Notes: generated by a model from the sequence alone, not told the origin. A stretch of 64,000 bases of DNA from Streblospio benedicti (GCA_019095985.1 CM032666.1:54292048-54356047), one strand, 5' to 3'; positions 1 to 13,800 are shown, numbered from the stretch's first letter. Program-made: numbers and translations.

Positions 1-292
1 CATAAACGAGCCATAATATTGTGTCACATCCACTTAAACTTATCTGTAAACTAATGCCAGATACGGATACCTTAAACCAAGATATCTGGTCACAATTGCG
101 TATTATGAGTTCTTTCAAGCCAAGATCTTTTTTCCTAAAATAGTATTTTTTTATGTATTGTTATGTTAACTTGTTGGCTTTTACACAGCATATACAGTGG
201 AAAGTGATGTCGTATATGGACACTTTCTGATGTTCTGAAAGGAGAGGTTCTCTCTAAGATATGCATGTGTGGAGTAGAAACAAAAAGTGTCG

Positions 293-1315
293 GCGCAAGG
301 CATGCATCTTTAAAGCGAGGGGCACATGCCACCTTGCGGGCGTGGTCGCCGCAAGACGTGTTGAGGTCTGCGGCGTCTACGGCTTTTCCCGCAAGCGGTG
401 ACAAAAGTACAGTGGTGGGCACATCATTACGGGCTCCGTGCGTTATGAGTGCGTCGGCACAGGGAGTTTGTTTTTATTGAGGTGGCCGTGCGATCAACAT
501 GCATAGAACGTGCGTTGCACTCGCGTATAACTTACGTTCAACGCACCGTGATTTGCACTCCGCACGTTCACGGTATTTCCCAACTTACGTTCAACGCCCG
601 TGCGTTTAAATTTTTAAAAAGTACGGGATCCGCACGTTCACGGTGCAGCGGCCAACTGCCTTGAAAAAAAAAGTTCCCCGCACTGCACACTCACGTCCTC
701 ACGTGCACGATAGTATACTGGCGTAGACCCACCTTAAATGTGCCCTGTGCAACATTAAAAGCAAGGGGCACATTCCACCGCAGCCTGTCTACTGCCAAAA
801 ACGCATAGAAAACGTGATGATCCGTGAGTGTACAGTGCGGCAAACGTACGGCCGTACGGTGGCCAGAAGAGGTTTGGCATGCCAAACTTCTTCTAAACCC
901 TCTTCTGCGGTCTGACCGTAAGGTGGCAGTGCGGTGACCTTGTTAAACGCAAAGCACGTTGTCGGCCAGGCACAGTACTGGGGCCGTGCGTTCCCTGTGC
1001 GGATCCCGTACTTTTTGTAATCACACCGTGCGTAATGTTATACGGCGTAAGCTATACGCCGAGTACAACGCACGTTCTATGCAAGTTGAAGGCCCCACGC
1101 CTTGTGGCGACCGCTCAAGTACAATGCATTCCCCTTGCGTGCAAATTTGGCCTGTACGACTGGCTATAACGCACGGAGCCCGTGCGTATGTGCCCACAAC
1201 TGTACTTTTGCCAATGCTTGCAGAAAACGCCGTAGACGCCGTAGACCTCAACACGCCTTGCGGCGACCACTGCCGCAAGGTGGAATGTGCCCTTCGCTTT
1301 AGGAACATGCCCAGC
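293..1315. repeat. GC- and CpG-rich foldback (long imperfect inverted repeat)
   Basis: Left arm about 293-640 and right arm about 985-1315 are imperfect reverse complements; both carry a GGCACAT(G/T)CCACCTTGCGG-like core, the GTCGCCGCAAG motif and GTACGGGATCCGCAC. The spacer holds another direct copy of the core near 768-795. It stands out from AT-rich flanks. No coding is supported; a foldback/MITE-type element is likely. Confidence 0.7.
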
Positions 1316-1640
1316 AAATGCCTCCTTAGATACATTGAATTAAATATTTTGTTTTCTTATACGCTTGGCATATTGCTCCTAATAACTTATGATTTTACAA
1401 TTATTAGTATGCGCTTTGATAAAATATCAATACCCATGAAAATGTAGGCTGCAATATTGATTGTTAGTTTCATATCTCCCCTGGAAAAAAGAGCACTGTA
1501 TTATTTAGTAGCCTCTATCACCCGTGCGTCGACAGCCAAAATCAGCTGGTCAGAAATATTTATTAATATAAGACTGACACAATGTAAATATTTACAGACA
1601 GGTCTTTTGGGTACAATTCATAAAACCAGTTTAGAGTAAT
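1313..1640 (+). repeat. Dispersed repeat R1, copy 1
   Basis: Matches 37318-37612 in opposite orientation over about 300 bp, with blocks such as AGCAAATGCCTCCTTAGATA and GATTTTACAATTATTAGTAT-like sequence. It abuts the foldback right arm. Short frames in both copies translate similarly because the DNA is similar; coding is not supported. Confidence 0.7.
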
Positions 1641-2032
1641 GATTAAGTGTAAAGAATTGGAAAATTGCACACAGAAAAAATGTATATATCTAAATGGTAA
1701 GTAGTATTTATGTGGCATAAAAGGTTGATGTGACATGAAATTCACCTATACATTTCTCTTTAACAATAACGATACCGAAATGAACAGTACGGTTCCTTGG
1801 TCATGTTGCAGTTGGTTGAAAGTCTTCAGTTGGTTAATAATTCCACCAACGATTCACATTTCGTTCCCGCTAAACATGTACAGGGGCGTGTCACCAATTT
1901 CCGATATTCATTTTACCACATTAAACGTTTTACTGATAACTATTGCGCCAGAAGCCTTAGCTGTGTTTTGGCATGAACTACTCGGTATGGGGTAGCAAAG
2001 GCTACACATTGGTAGAAAACGGCAGCGCCCCA

Positions 2033-2148
2033 AAGAGACCACCGCTATAGCAAGACACTATGTGAATTTTCCAAATCTTCACAACATGACGTGGTCTCTC
2101 TATGAGGTTTGGGACATTCACATAGCGTTCTATCGTAGCGTTGGTCTC
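2033..2148. repeat. Short hairpin element
   Basis: Arms 2033-2078 and 2102-2148 are imperfect inverted copies (AGAGACCACCGCTATAG versus CTATCGTAGCGTTGGTCTCT; CACTATGTGAATT versus ATTCACATAGCG). MITE-like, in the upstream region of the GPCR. Confidence 0.6.
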
Positions 2149-2317
2149 TACGCAGGTGGTTTTGATGGAAGGCTTTTCTGTAGAATGTTTACTAATATCT
2201 TATTGTCATATACCCTGATAACACCGTATGTATGCAATTTCCCTAATTGAATCTCCAATCTAAAACACGTAATAAGGCTTAAATTAAAAATTCTTTACAA
2301 TGATTTCAGGTATAGTT

Positions 2318-2903
2318 ATGCAGACGATCCACAACCTCACAGATTTCTCATCTGCCGGCGCCGATTCCTCCTCCAACAATCACGTGCTCAACCTTAACAC
2401 TAATACCAACAACACTGGCGCCATCTTCCTGCGTGACGTCATCAGGAAACCCCACGCGCACACCATGGAAACCTACCTGCTAGAGAGTTTAGTGGCGTCG
2501 TCTTCTGGTCGCCTAGAGAACTCCACTATGCAGGAAATTGACCAAACCAATGTGAAGTACATGACTATAATCCTCTACGTCATAACATTTGTGTTCGGTG
2601 CCGTGGGAAATGCAGTACTTATCTATGTTATAATCCGATACTCGGAAGTGCGCAAGAGCTCAGTCGCCAACTACTACATTCTAAATCTTGCCGTGGCAGA
2701 TGAACTTTTCATCTGGACGTTGCCGCTCTTCTGCCATGCCACCTATACCAATAATTGGATATTCGGCAACCCCACATGCAAGATTGCATATGTACTGAAG
2801 GAGAGTAATAAGTTCGGCAGTATCTTCAGTCTCGTGGCTCTCAGCGTGGACAGGGTACTGGCCAGCTATCCCCACCTTAAAAACTGCCGCACGCTCACCA
2901 TAG
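2318..2903 (+). CDS. GPCR exon 1 (N-terminus to end of TM3)
   Basis: Encodes the glycosylated N-terminus, TM1, TM2 and TM3 through DRV. The reading frame is also open back to ATG 2300. The donor GTACTA at 2904 leaves phase 1. Without splicing the frame stops shortly after the donor. Confidence 0.85.
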
Positions 2904-5900
2904 GTACTATTTAGCAAATAGTATTTTACTTAATATGAGCCTATAAAGGTTTTAGTATACAATAGGTTTTCGTTTATCTGTGTTTGACTCTAGTACCTCA
3001 CGAACTGCCGCACTGACCATAGGAACTGTAGCAAGTGCTATATTATATTTATTGCATTTACTCTGCTATAGGATGCATGCTGTATTCATTTCCTTCAAAG
3101 TAAAATTACATAAAGGGATATTATAGGCCCTACGCTGCAACTGCTTACACTGTATTACAAGTACATAATTATTCCCGTATTCCAACTGATGCCACTGGGA
3201 ATACGGAATTCCGAACCTCTAGATGCTGCCTAGCAATGAAATGTGAATAATTATGATCTTCAGTTGAGAAAGACGGCTACTTAAATACAATACCTGATAT
3301 ACTGGAATGCTAAATCATTCAAATACTTTTGCCCACTCTATATGATACAAAGGTGTTTTGGTTCATATTATGAATGCAATCACATAAACCATGTGCGGGT
3401 AATAATTATGACAGCGCCCATCAATGATCTATCTAGTAGGCCTATGATTTGTTGCCTGGGCTAGGCTAACATAGACCCAAACATTTGATCATTAAATTGT
3501 AACCATCTCCGTCTTATCTGTACAAGAAGCCCGTAGGAAGTGTGACATACACGTACATATAATACAGTGATGGATCCGGGGAGGGGGCTTTGGGGGCGTA
3601 AGCACTCCCCTCCTCCCTCCCCACCCGGTCTCAAGCCCCTTTCCCTCGCACGCGAACCTATCCAAAATACTCTATCTTCTTCTCGTCTCTCAAGTCAAGC
3701 CCCCTATTACCTAAAATAAATAATAATCCCCCCCCCCCTTACTATACTCTTGTGCCATCACATTCTCTCAAGCATCTCCCTCCAGCTATGTAATACTCAC
3801 AAGCCCATGCCTTCTCTCAAGCCAAGCCCCCACCCCCAACCCTGTAATCACACAAGTCCTCTCCCCCTCCCCTGCCATAAGCTGTCCCCTCCACCCCCTC
3901 TCAAGCTCTTACCTTCTCTCAAATCAAGCCCCTAGCCTTCAGCCATATACTTACAAGTGCCCCCATTCTCTCAAGCTCTCACCTTCTCTCATCATACTCT
4001 TACAAGCCGCCGCCATCTCTCAAGCCCACTCCCTGACATATACTCACAAGCCCCCCATTCTCTCAGGCTCTCACATTTTCTCAAGCCAAGCCCCACCCCC
4101 TTCCCCCAGCCATATATTCACAAGCTCCTGCTTTTCTCAAGCCCCCACTTTCTCTCTAGTTACCCCTTCCCGTTCTTTCAAGCCAAGGCCCCTCCCCCAA
4201 GCCATATACTCACAAGCCACTCCCCCATTCTCTCAAGCTCTCACATTCTCTCAAGCCAAGCTCCCCCCTCACCCATATACTCACAAGCCCCCACATTGAA
4301 GCTCTCACATGCTCCAAAGACAAGCCCCCACTCAGCCCGCTCCAGCGCTCCAGCCCGCTCCCATTCTCTGAAGCCAAGCCACCCCACCGCTATATACTCA
4401 CAAGCCCCTCCAATTCTCTCAAAGAAGGTCTCATACTCTCTCAACCAAGCAAACCCTCCCCCATGCTCTCACAGGCCTTTGTCATCTCCCAACCCCCACA
4501 CCCCCATTCTCTCACGCTCTCACATTATCTCAATCAAGCCGCCCCCTCCTGCTAGCCATATACTCACAAGCCCCCCCCCCTCCGACTCTCCATTCTCTTA
4601 ATCTCTGATGAAAATATATTATGTTTTATTTCATTTTGAAATTGTTGTTCTTATGTTGTTATCTTTATATATGTATATTCAACTCATCAAAATCCGTGGG
4701 TCCCTCCCATCCGAAATAAAAAATTCAAGCACCGCCCCCTTCAAAGCCTGGATCCATCACTGTATAAAAATAAGAAATATCTCAAACTGTTCTTCTACCC
4801 TCCAGGCAAGATCAACTGTGTGCTGATCTGGGCCCTGGGTCTACTCATGTCGTCCCCTTACTTCCTGTACTCGTACAGTGTAGGCATAGCTCCAGCCAAC
4901 GCGTCTTCAGCATCTCCCCCTTCACAGGTAATACTATAAATGTAAACGTGGTGGTATATAGTCGTCATTCAAGTCTCGCTCTCACGTCGTCTTTACACTC
5001 CTTGTTCAAACTTTCCATATAAAGATCTACTACCCCTACTCATAAACAGTATGGTCAAATTCCCTCCATTTTGTTCAAAATTTCAGAATTCCCCTCCCAT
5101 TCCCCACCCTAAAAGTATAAAATGTCTACCAATTTTCAGACCGCCCCTATAAGTGGGTCCAGACTTTCAAGATCCCCACCATCCCCAAATCAAGTAGATT
5201 TTTCCAGCCAAATAGCGCCTACCCCTCGTGGGCCATGATAATATATACCCCCGCACCCCTAATATTCTCCTTTCCCTGCCCGGCAGCACACTTGCCGGCT
5301 GAATTGGCCGGCGGAGCATTACGTGTACCACCGGCGCGCCTGGACGTTCGGCCAGCTCACCTTTGGGCTCCTTGTGCCCTTCCTCGCCCTCACCGCCAGC
5401 TACGGGCTGCTCCTTGCCAGGTATACTGTAGTTCTCTAGTGGTTGAAGTTGTACTAAGTACAGTGAAACGTGAGTAATCATAAAATTATGACCGGCCTCT
5501 GTTTGGTTTTGATGAAGAAGTTCGAACTGAAATGTTTGTGGAAATTGTAAGTACATATCTATCACATCATAGATGCATTATAACAATCTTACATTGTCCA
5601 AATACTATTATTTATCTCAAGCCCTTTCTCGCCCTCATCACCAGCTACGGGTTGTTCCTTGCCAGATACGCCACTAACCAGTAAACTCGGCACATAACAA
5701 GTGTCACCGAATAGGCTATGGATAGTGGACCATAAACCTCACACATTGACCTTGCCACTGCCCACCAGGTTCCGGCAGGTGACGAAGGCACGCACGCGGC
5801 CCGAGCGCGCCAAGAAGCCGAGCCGCAAGCTGACCATCACGGTGGTCATCATCGTGGCCGTGTTCCTCGTGTGCCACGTGCCCTACTACGTGCTCGACGT

Positions 5901-8900
5901 CTTCTCGCTCTCCAAGGTCAGTCACGGAAACTTCCTTCTTTCCTCACTTACTTGCTTACTGACTTACTTACCGACTTACTTACTGACTTTTAATTACTGA
6001 GTAATTGGTGAGTGACTAACTAAAAATATCTGCTTACTCACTTACTTATGCACTTACTTAAGTACTTACCTACTTACATACGTACTTTCTTCCTTCTCTC
6101 CTTACTACCTTACTTACTTACGTACTTACTTACTTACTTACTTACTTGCTTACTTACTTACTTACTTTACTTACTTACTTTACTTACATACTTGTTATAT
6201 CCCAATTTGACGCTCATTTTCATGAGAATGGGTCACCTCGTCACGATTTCATTAGAACCGTTTGGGTTTGTTTTTTCTCGCAAATGTCATGTTGTGTAAT
6301 CAATATGTACATTTAATAATAGTGTTGGTGTTCTATTTCACGATGATTAAATTAGTCGAACATGCGGCTACTTTAAAAAAAAGACCAACCATGCAAGCTT
6401 AAAACGTAATTGGTGTATTTTTCAATTTTTTCCTCCCGCATATTCAGAATTTCACGTTATTAATTCTTTCCAATTCCAGGATTTAACTTGTTTACAGTGT
6501 TTGCGTAGGTAGCTTAACTGTATCAAAAACGACCCACCTAGTTATGGTTTACCACAATTCATCAGGCAAGATTGAATTTGGTTTTACATTATAATTTACT
6601 CAAATTGTCACCAGTTTATTCCCGCGGCAGAGCGATTTGTCTCAATATAGAGGTCTCTTTATAGAATTCTATTTCCACCTAAGTTTGCTTGTTAATTCAA
6701 TTCTATTCTTTTGTCTTTCTCCCTATCTGTTCTCTATAGTACGCAAGTTCTCAAGGTTGTGAGGCTAGAATGATACCATCATCCCAAGCTGCGTCTGTTA
6801 AAAGTTTTAACGTTATCATCCCACTGTAGAGGCTGTGGGCTCAAATCCCACCTAGCCTTTTATCAGCCCGCTGCTTGGAATAATGGTATCACTCTGGCCT
6901 CACAACCTTGGAGTCAGACCCATTTGATGTAGTCAAATGGAAGCTTAGGGTTGCAAAACCTGTCTTCAGCTATGTCAACACATTGGTAGGAACTTGAGTA
7001 TATGTAGAACGAGGAGAGATAGCACAAGCAAACTTGGAAAAACATTAAAATATCTCTATGTATTCAAAGAGGTGGTCTTGAATGACCCAGTGTCCTAATG
7101 TTTATACGCCTTGCCATATTCAACCAAAGAGACAATGTACTAAATGCAAATTGCCCCTTATGGGAAATCTTACTAGGCAGTTTACATTTGAAGTAAGCTC
7201 TATGCTGATGTTTATGTTACATGATGAAACCTAGTGTAATTATTCGGCTACAACATAGTCTATTTTAAAGAACCACAACGATTATTGCTAAAAGGTCACG
7301 CAGGAAAGGAAATTCTGGGAACCATTTTAAAGAGGACCGTTACTAGAATGGCAATTGAAACAAAACAATCCCTCTTTCGTCTATAACAGAGGACATAATC
7401 TCAGCCTGCTTTAGTGGCTAGTTGAAATATTTGGATACTTTCAAAGTCAATGAAAGTGCTGCTATTTTTCATTTATCACTTACAAGTGAACACATGCATA
7501 TAGTAGGTGACTGTTGGTCCCGAAATGGGGTCTAAAAACATGTGATATGACTCATTGAACTATTTGTATATTTTTTCCTTTCTTTTTTAGATAGAATTCA
7601 CCCTTAAATCAATTAGTTAAAATGTATTCTTATCTATGCGTTGAAAATATTTATTAAAATAACTTGAACAATATATACAACTTACTAAAATCATACATTG
7701 ATATCAATTCTTAATTACGTTACGTTACGTTAATTAAGTTTCCAATGATATTTGAACCATTCACAAATTAGTTATGCACACATCCAATCATCCGTCCTAC
7801 CCAACAAGCAGTAGTGCGTGTGCGTGCATTCGTGCACTCTAACTGTGCATGCGCGTGTGCTCTATGAGCTGACTGTCCATGGCAAAGCCGGCTGCCGCAC
7901 GTGCCGCACGTGTAGGGTGTGGCCCCCGAGTGCACGCGCTCGTGCACGAGCAGTGATGCGTGCTGCCGAAACCGAGCACCGCACACATTGCACTCGTGCG
8001 GCCGGTCTGCTTCCTTGTGCCGGCAGCGCCGCACCACTGGTGGCCGCGACTGCAACGCTCTCATCCTGGGAGGGACTGGATGGTCTCCCTTGCTGATGGT
8101 TAGGGTTTTGCTGAGCTGGGAGAATCTTGCGGTCACTGTTGGTCTGCAAAGAGGAGGATGAGGAGAGATGCTGGTCATCACGATGTTTGGAGGCGAGGTG
8201 ACCACGCAGTCTGGAAGCATCGCGGAAAGTTTTGCCACACAGTTGGCAGCGGTGCTTCTTCTGGCAATGCTTGTTGGTCTGCTGGGCTGAGGATGCACTT
8301 TGCATGGGCTGTGAGGTTGATATTGCGAGGTCCTTCTTCGGTTGTGAGGATGATCCTGCGTGGCCCTGTGTGGGCTGTAGGGTTTGTTCTGGACAGCATT
8401 CTGTACCCTCCAGGTTCTGATCGTTCTTGTGTCCGGTCATTCCAAAGTGTGTCCTCAGGCCATGTTCAAATAGAAATGACCTCTTACAAACACCACAATC
8501 AAATGAAGTTCTATTCACCGATGCAAGTCTTGTAGGTATAGATGAACCCTTTGATTTTCTTTTATTGTTCTCTCTTATTGACTTGCGACGGGGATCTTCT
8601 GACGGTTTATCATAAATGGATCTTGTTATTTGGGCCACCTCGTTTTCAAAAGTTTGCTGCATACCACCAGGACCCTTGTATTCCAAATTCTTGGTCAAAC
8701 CAAACATTTTATCTAAAGTCAGCTGATGTCTACTGGAACTTTTCTCTATTGCCCTTGTGCACCTGGTTTGTTTCTGTCTTTTTCCCATAACTCTCCTGCG
8801 ATGGGGAGAACCTTTTGGATTGAACAAGATTTTCTCTTTCTGGTTACTGCACAGCTGTAGCTTATTTCCATTTGAATCCGCCACATCCAAAATCTCTAAA

Positions 8901-10809
8901 TGTTGATCATTATCCATACTATCCATGTCATGCTTCCCCACATCATAGCATGACTCATAGTTTGCATTATTTACTCCACTTAAAACCTGCCCACTTGACT
9001 TTGCATCTAGGGAATGGTTCAAACTGCTTCGTAAAAACCTCTTACATGATTCTTCTCCAGCAACAGAACCCAAATCATCAAAATCTAACATTCTTTTGCA
9101 TGTTATTAGAAGTTTTTTGTCGTCGTTACCAATTTGCTCCCTTTCATGAGGTTGTTCATTGTGTATTTGAAATTCTTCATTTTGTGTGGAAATGCGTTCT
9201 TTTGCTTTTGGGGTTGGCTTCTTTATATCTGGACTTTGTACTTTTACTTTTGGATTCTGCTCATTTCCCTCTGGAATTTGCTCCTTTCCCTTTTGACTTT
9301 GCTCCTTTAACTTTGGACTTTGATGCTTTTCTAACATGGGACTTTGTTCCATTAATTTTTGACAGAGTTCATTGCCTTTTGGAATTTCTTCTGCATCTGC
9401 AGGAATCAGTTCCATTTCCATAAGTTTGTTTTGCATTTTTAAGTCAGTGCGGTGCTGGTTTATGTGAATATGGTCATTTCCCATGGGATTTTGATCTCTC
9501 TCTTTTGCACATTGTAACGATTCCCTTTGCATTTCCTGCACATCTATGTGAAATTGCCCAAGGTCTCCTTTGTGTTGTATCTCATCTATTTGAACCTGTT
9601 CATTGTTTATAAGAAATTGTTCATGATCTGCAGAATCTTGCATCGTGTCTGTGTAAATTTGTTCATTGGCCATGCAGCTATGCTCTATTGGAAGGTGGTC
9701 CTTTACATTGTGACTTTGCTCCTTTACTTTTGGATTTTGCTCCCTTTTGCTGGGACTATAATCCTTTCGTTTGGATCTTTGCTCATTTACTTTTGGAGTT
9801 TGCCCCTTTTTGCTAAGACTTTGAACCTTTAGTTTGGGACTTTGCTCCTTTACCATGGGACTTTGCTCACCATTTTCCTTGTGACTTTGCTCTATCTCTG
9901 TGAGAGGGAGCTTCTCCGGCACACTTGACGCTAGCCTCGATTTCAGGATCTTCTTTAACACGGGCATAATATCTACCAGCATCACTCGAACGATTAACTG
10001 CTTTTGCACAGTACAAGTCTTGTCATCACCACGTTGTGCACTAGAACGCATTGTGCTCAAACCAGCATGATTCTTCTCACCCACCTTGTCCATATTCACA
10101 CTAATGTTATTGTTTTCATCCATTATGAATTCATCCATTACACAATTGCCTTCAGATTCTTGTACTCCAGCTGTCTTCAGATACTCAATTGTCATCAGAT
10201 ACTGAAGGTTGGATACTAAATGTCTTCAAATATTCACATACAATTTCTCTGTTAAAACATTGAACAATTAATGACAATTGCTTTTTAATATAGGGAAGCA
10301 GTCACTGGAAAGTGTATTAGGAAGAAGGCCTATTATTTATTGCTTATTCGCATGTATTAGGCATGAATTATCAGATTTTAATGCAACATGATGAATGATT
10401 GTAAAAAAATGTAGAACACAGTAAAATTCGGGCAGTGCTTAGGAAGAATCATTTTTACGGTTGATACGAATTTAGTCATAATGCATTCCAGAACATGAGA
10501 ATATTTCAAACTTCTCAATATATTAAATGTCCTCTTTGTGGATATCATAGTAAAAAGTAACAAAGGAAATTTTCGAAAAGGCTTTAATTGAGACACGGGG
10601 ACATGACACTAATCTTTAACTCCAGTTAGAGACTCATGATTCACTGAACTAACTGACTGACTGGCTTGCTGGCTAACTGACTGACTGACTGACTGACTGA
10701 CTGACTGACTGACTGACTGACTGACTGACTGACTGACTGACTGACTGACTGACTGACTGACTGACTAACTGACTAACTGACCAACTAACCAACTAACTAA
10801 CTAACTAAT

Positions 10810-10852
<43 letters not shown>

Positions 10853-13800
10853 TTAAACTAACTAACTCACAACTAAGTACCTCACAACTAAGCAACTAAC
10901 AACCTCAATGTAAAAACTAGAATATTTCTTGGCTATTAAATTTTGTGATTTTCATCTATAAATTATTTTGTGACAATTTAATTTTGCGATTTTGGTCCAT
11001 CCTGGACCTACTTAAGGCTATTAATCTTTGCTGAATATTTAAGTTTGCGTTTTTGCACCTACCCACAAAATTCGCAAAATAAATCGTGCGCAAACATTTC
11101 TAGTTTTACAGTAACTCACTCGCTCAGTCACGTGTTCACGCGCCTACCCGCCGTTCCCACTCATCTGCTCAACTTACATTGTACAAAATACATCTGTTTC
11201 AGGTGGAGGAAGTGGAGATGTCCAAGACCACGGGCTCCACCTACATGCCGTCCCCTGGGGAGTGGACGGTGTTCGTGTACTGTAACGCCATGTGTTCATC
11301 TCATCGTGCTGTAATCCCATTCTCTATGGCATCTTCAATGAGAACTTCAGTGAGTTTATGTCAACACCATCAAATAGTTAGTAAACAATTCAGGGCAAGG
11401 GGGTTCAGTTTTGTTTCTGCATGCGAGCAGTCGTCCAATGAATGGCTTTTTCAAGGTGTTCCTCAGAAGGAAATATGTCACTGCAAGTGAGCCTGGATGA
11501 ACACGCCCCCCCCTCCGACCCCACCCCCCCACACACACTTCTGAATCCAGCTGGTTAGGCTACCAACCTGCATCTAACGTACAGAACTTCAAATTAAGAC
11601 CAGTTCTCTAAATACACTATTATTTCTGCCTCAAGAAGCAGACCAGAGTTCCTCTTCATAGAGTCCACGTTATAATTCCAGCCCACGGGTGGCTTTAAAA
11701 AGAGGTTATACTGTACCATACATACAATTGTTTAAGTACAACAGAGCTCATCAAAGCTTTCAATAAAATAGCATGACCTTCGTCCGTTCATCACGTGGTC
11801 AGTGTGTGATGACATTGCCGCCAACAATATGTCCCTGTTAGTGAAACATATGACGATCTTTATATGGTAAGAGGGCGTATGAAAAGGTGGCCCCAATTAC
11901 AACTAATGAGAGATCCGACACTCATTGCATTTACATGTAAATTTTTTTGCTCACATATTTTCTTTATATTTCCATCCAAACGAATAATACATATAATACG
12001 ATGAATGTCTGCAAATGATTTTTGGCAAGACTAATGCAAGAGAGCCGTTTTTTTATTTACTGTAACTTATCTCGTTTGTCTGCTTCTTTGTTCTAAGGAC
12101 TGGCATGTGTGACACGTGTGAATGGGAGAGCAACACGCTCAAAAAGCAAGAATCACAAAATGTTGACATGTAATATGCACCAGCATTGGTATTTCAAGAC
12201 ATGGACGCAATTACAGTGCAACCCTTTTTTCTGCACTTCCCTTATCCGAACTGTTCCCTTATCCGGATCGTCTGATACATTCGTATCTTTCCAGATGTGT
12301 ACGCATTGCTCACACACTAGAACCATGTTCTGATATCTACAGGCACGCGGTTAGGCAACGACATACACACACAATTATGAAATTATACAACACAATTTTG
12401 ATATACGGTGATTAAAAGTGCATTTGCTTTGAATCAATATAAACTGTATTTTTCACTATCAACAATATTGATGTACTCGAAGATGAATTAAAGTTGGAGA
12501 TATAAGCCTGATATGTTTTCAATTTATTACCAGACTTTTCTCTGATTTTATAGGGAATGTGTCATCATGTTTTTTATGTATAAATGTATATGTCGTACGT
12601 TCTTACAGTTTTATGTATTGATAATAATCAATGATAATTCATGTATGATTAATGATTTGCGTTGCTTATTAATGTTGTTTCTTAGTTGTTATTTTGTATA
12701 ATTAATAACGTGAAATAGAAAAGGAAGAGCTTAAATACACATTCTATCATTCCGTGCAAAAAACTCCGCCAATAACCCACGCGGATTGGTCGACCAGCGT
12801 GCTCAATTATACGATTGACTGCACGCTCTGGTGATTTACTGCACGCTACGACACCACCACACCACGGCACTAGTCTAAACTAGACTACTGTGTCACATTT
12901 TCCATACAGCCGCTGACGTCGCATGGTCACAATGCCAATGAGAACGTCATGATATGATTTATTTTAAAATAAAAACGAATCATACACTCGTTTAGTGTGG
13001 ATTTTAGTCATGATAGAATGGTATTTGACCACTCGATTGTCGTGTCAATCGTGAAATTGAGCATGCTGACCTCAGCGTCACGATTGACTCTCCAATCTCG
13101 TTGTCAAATCCTGCAATGTACGTCAACCATATTGATCTTTGGTCGTCAGTGCCCATATACCAGTAGTCTCGATCATCCAGAATCTTGTGTGGTTGCCACC
13201 AACCAAGATATCATAACCAGCCTGTGTATCCGAGGCTAATATACCAGTGCTTCCTGTAATATAAGCCAGTTACCGGTATACTTAAAGAAAGTTAGAAATG
13301 CACCCAGCAGAAACACATATTATCTGTATTGCCTGCTCGTGGATATACTAATTGTCTGGTTGCTTGAATGACCATGGTAGATTGACTTATGTAGTCGTAC
13401 AGGTTAAAATGAATAGTAGATTGGCTGACTGATTGACTGTGTGACATGCTGTCTGTTAATTGACCAATTGACTGTTGAACTAATTTTGCACCAGTATCAT
13501 CGCTTCCTACACAGCTTGCAACTATTAACTTATTACAATAAAATCCAGATTATTCAGTGTTGCTAATTGCATAACTTTTGTCTGTGCGGGGCAGTTGTTT
13601 GATCACTTCCTACACATCTGAACTGACTGACTAATTGACTAATTGACTCGTTACCACCTTGCTTGGCCAACTAATTGACCAGTGTTGACCGCTACACTAC
13701 AGATGTACTAACGGTCTCTGTACATAAGGAAATTGATGCATCAATTACTAAAGCTACGGTCAGACAATCCCAAATCGTGTAATTGCAGTGATTACTGATT

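Larger units (their letters stand above)
5917..11202 (+). other. GPCR intron 4 outside its named elements
   Basis: Apart from the tetranucleotide arrays, the hairpin and the antisense zinc-finger gene, 6200-7640 and 10200-10670 are AT-rich with no supported gene. Confidence 0.6.

Noticed and set aside
959-1447. 162-codon frame in the foldback region
   Set aside because: It spans the inverted-repeat arm and repeat R1; similar frames on both arms reflect DNA similarity, with no protein features.
3957-4601. Long Pro/Ser/His-rich plus-strand frame
   Set aside because: It is translation of the C/T-rich minisatellite in GPCR intron 1; it has no domain and the repeat keeps several frames open.
8872-9832. 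Plus-strand frames opposite the zinc-finger gene
   Set aside because: They are antisense shadows of the repeat region of the minus-strand protein, which has the recognisable fingers.
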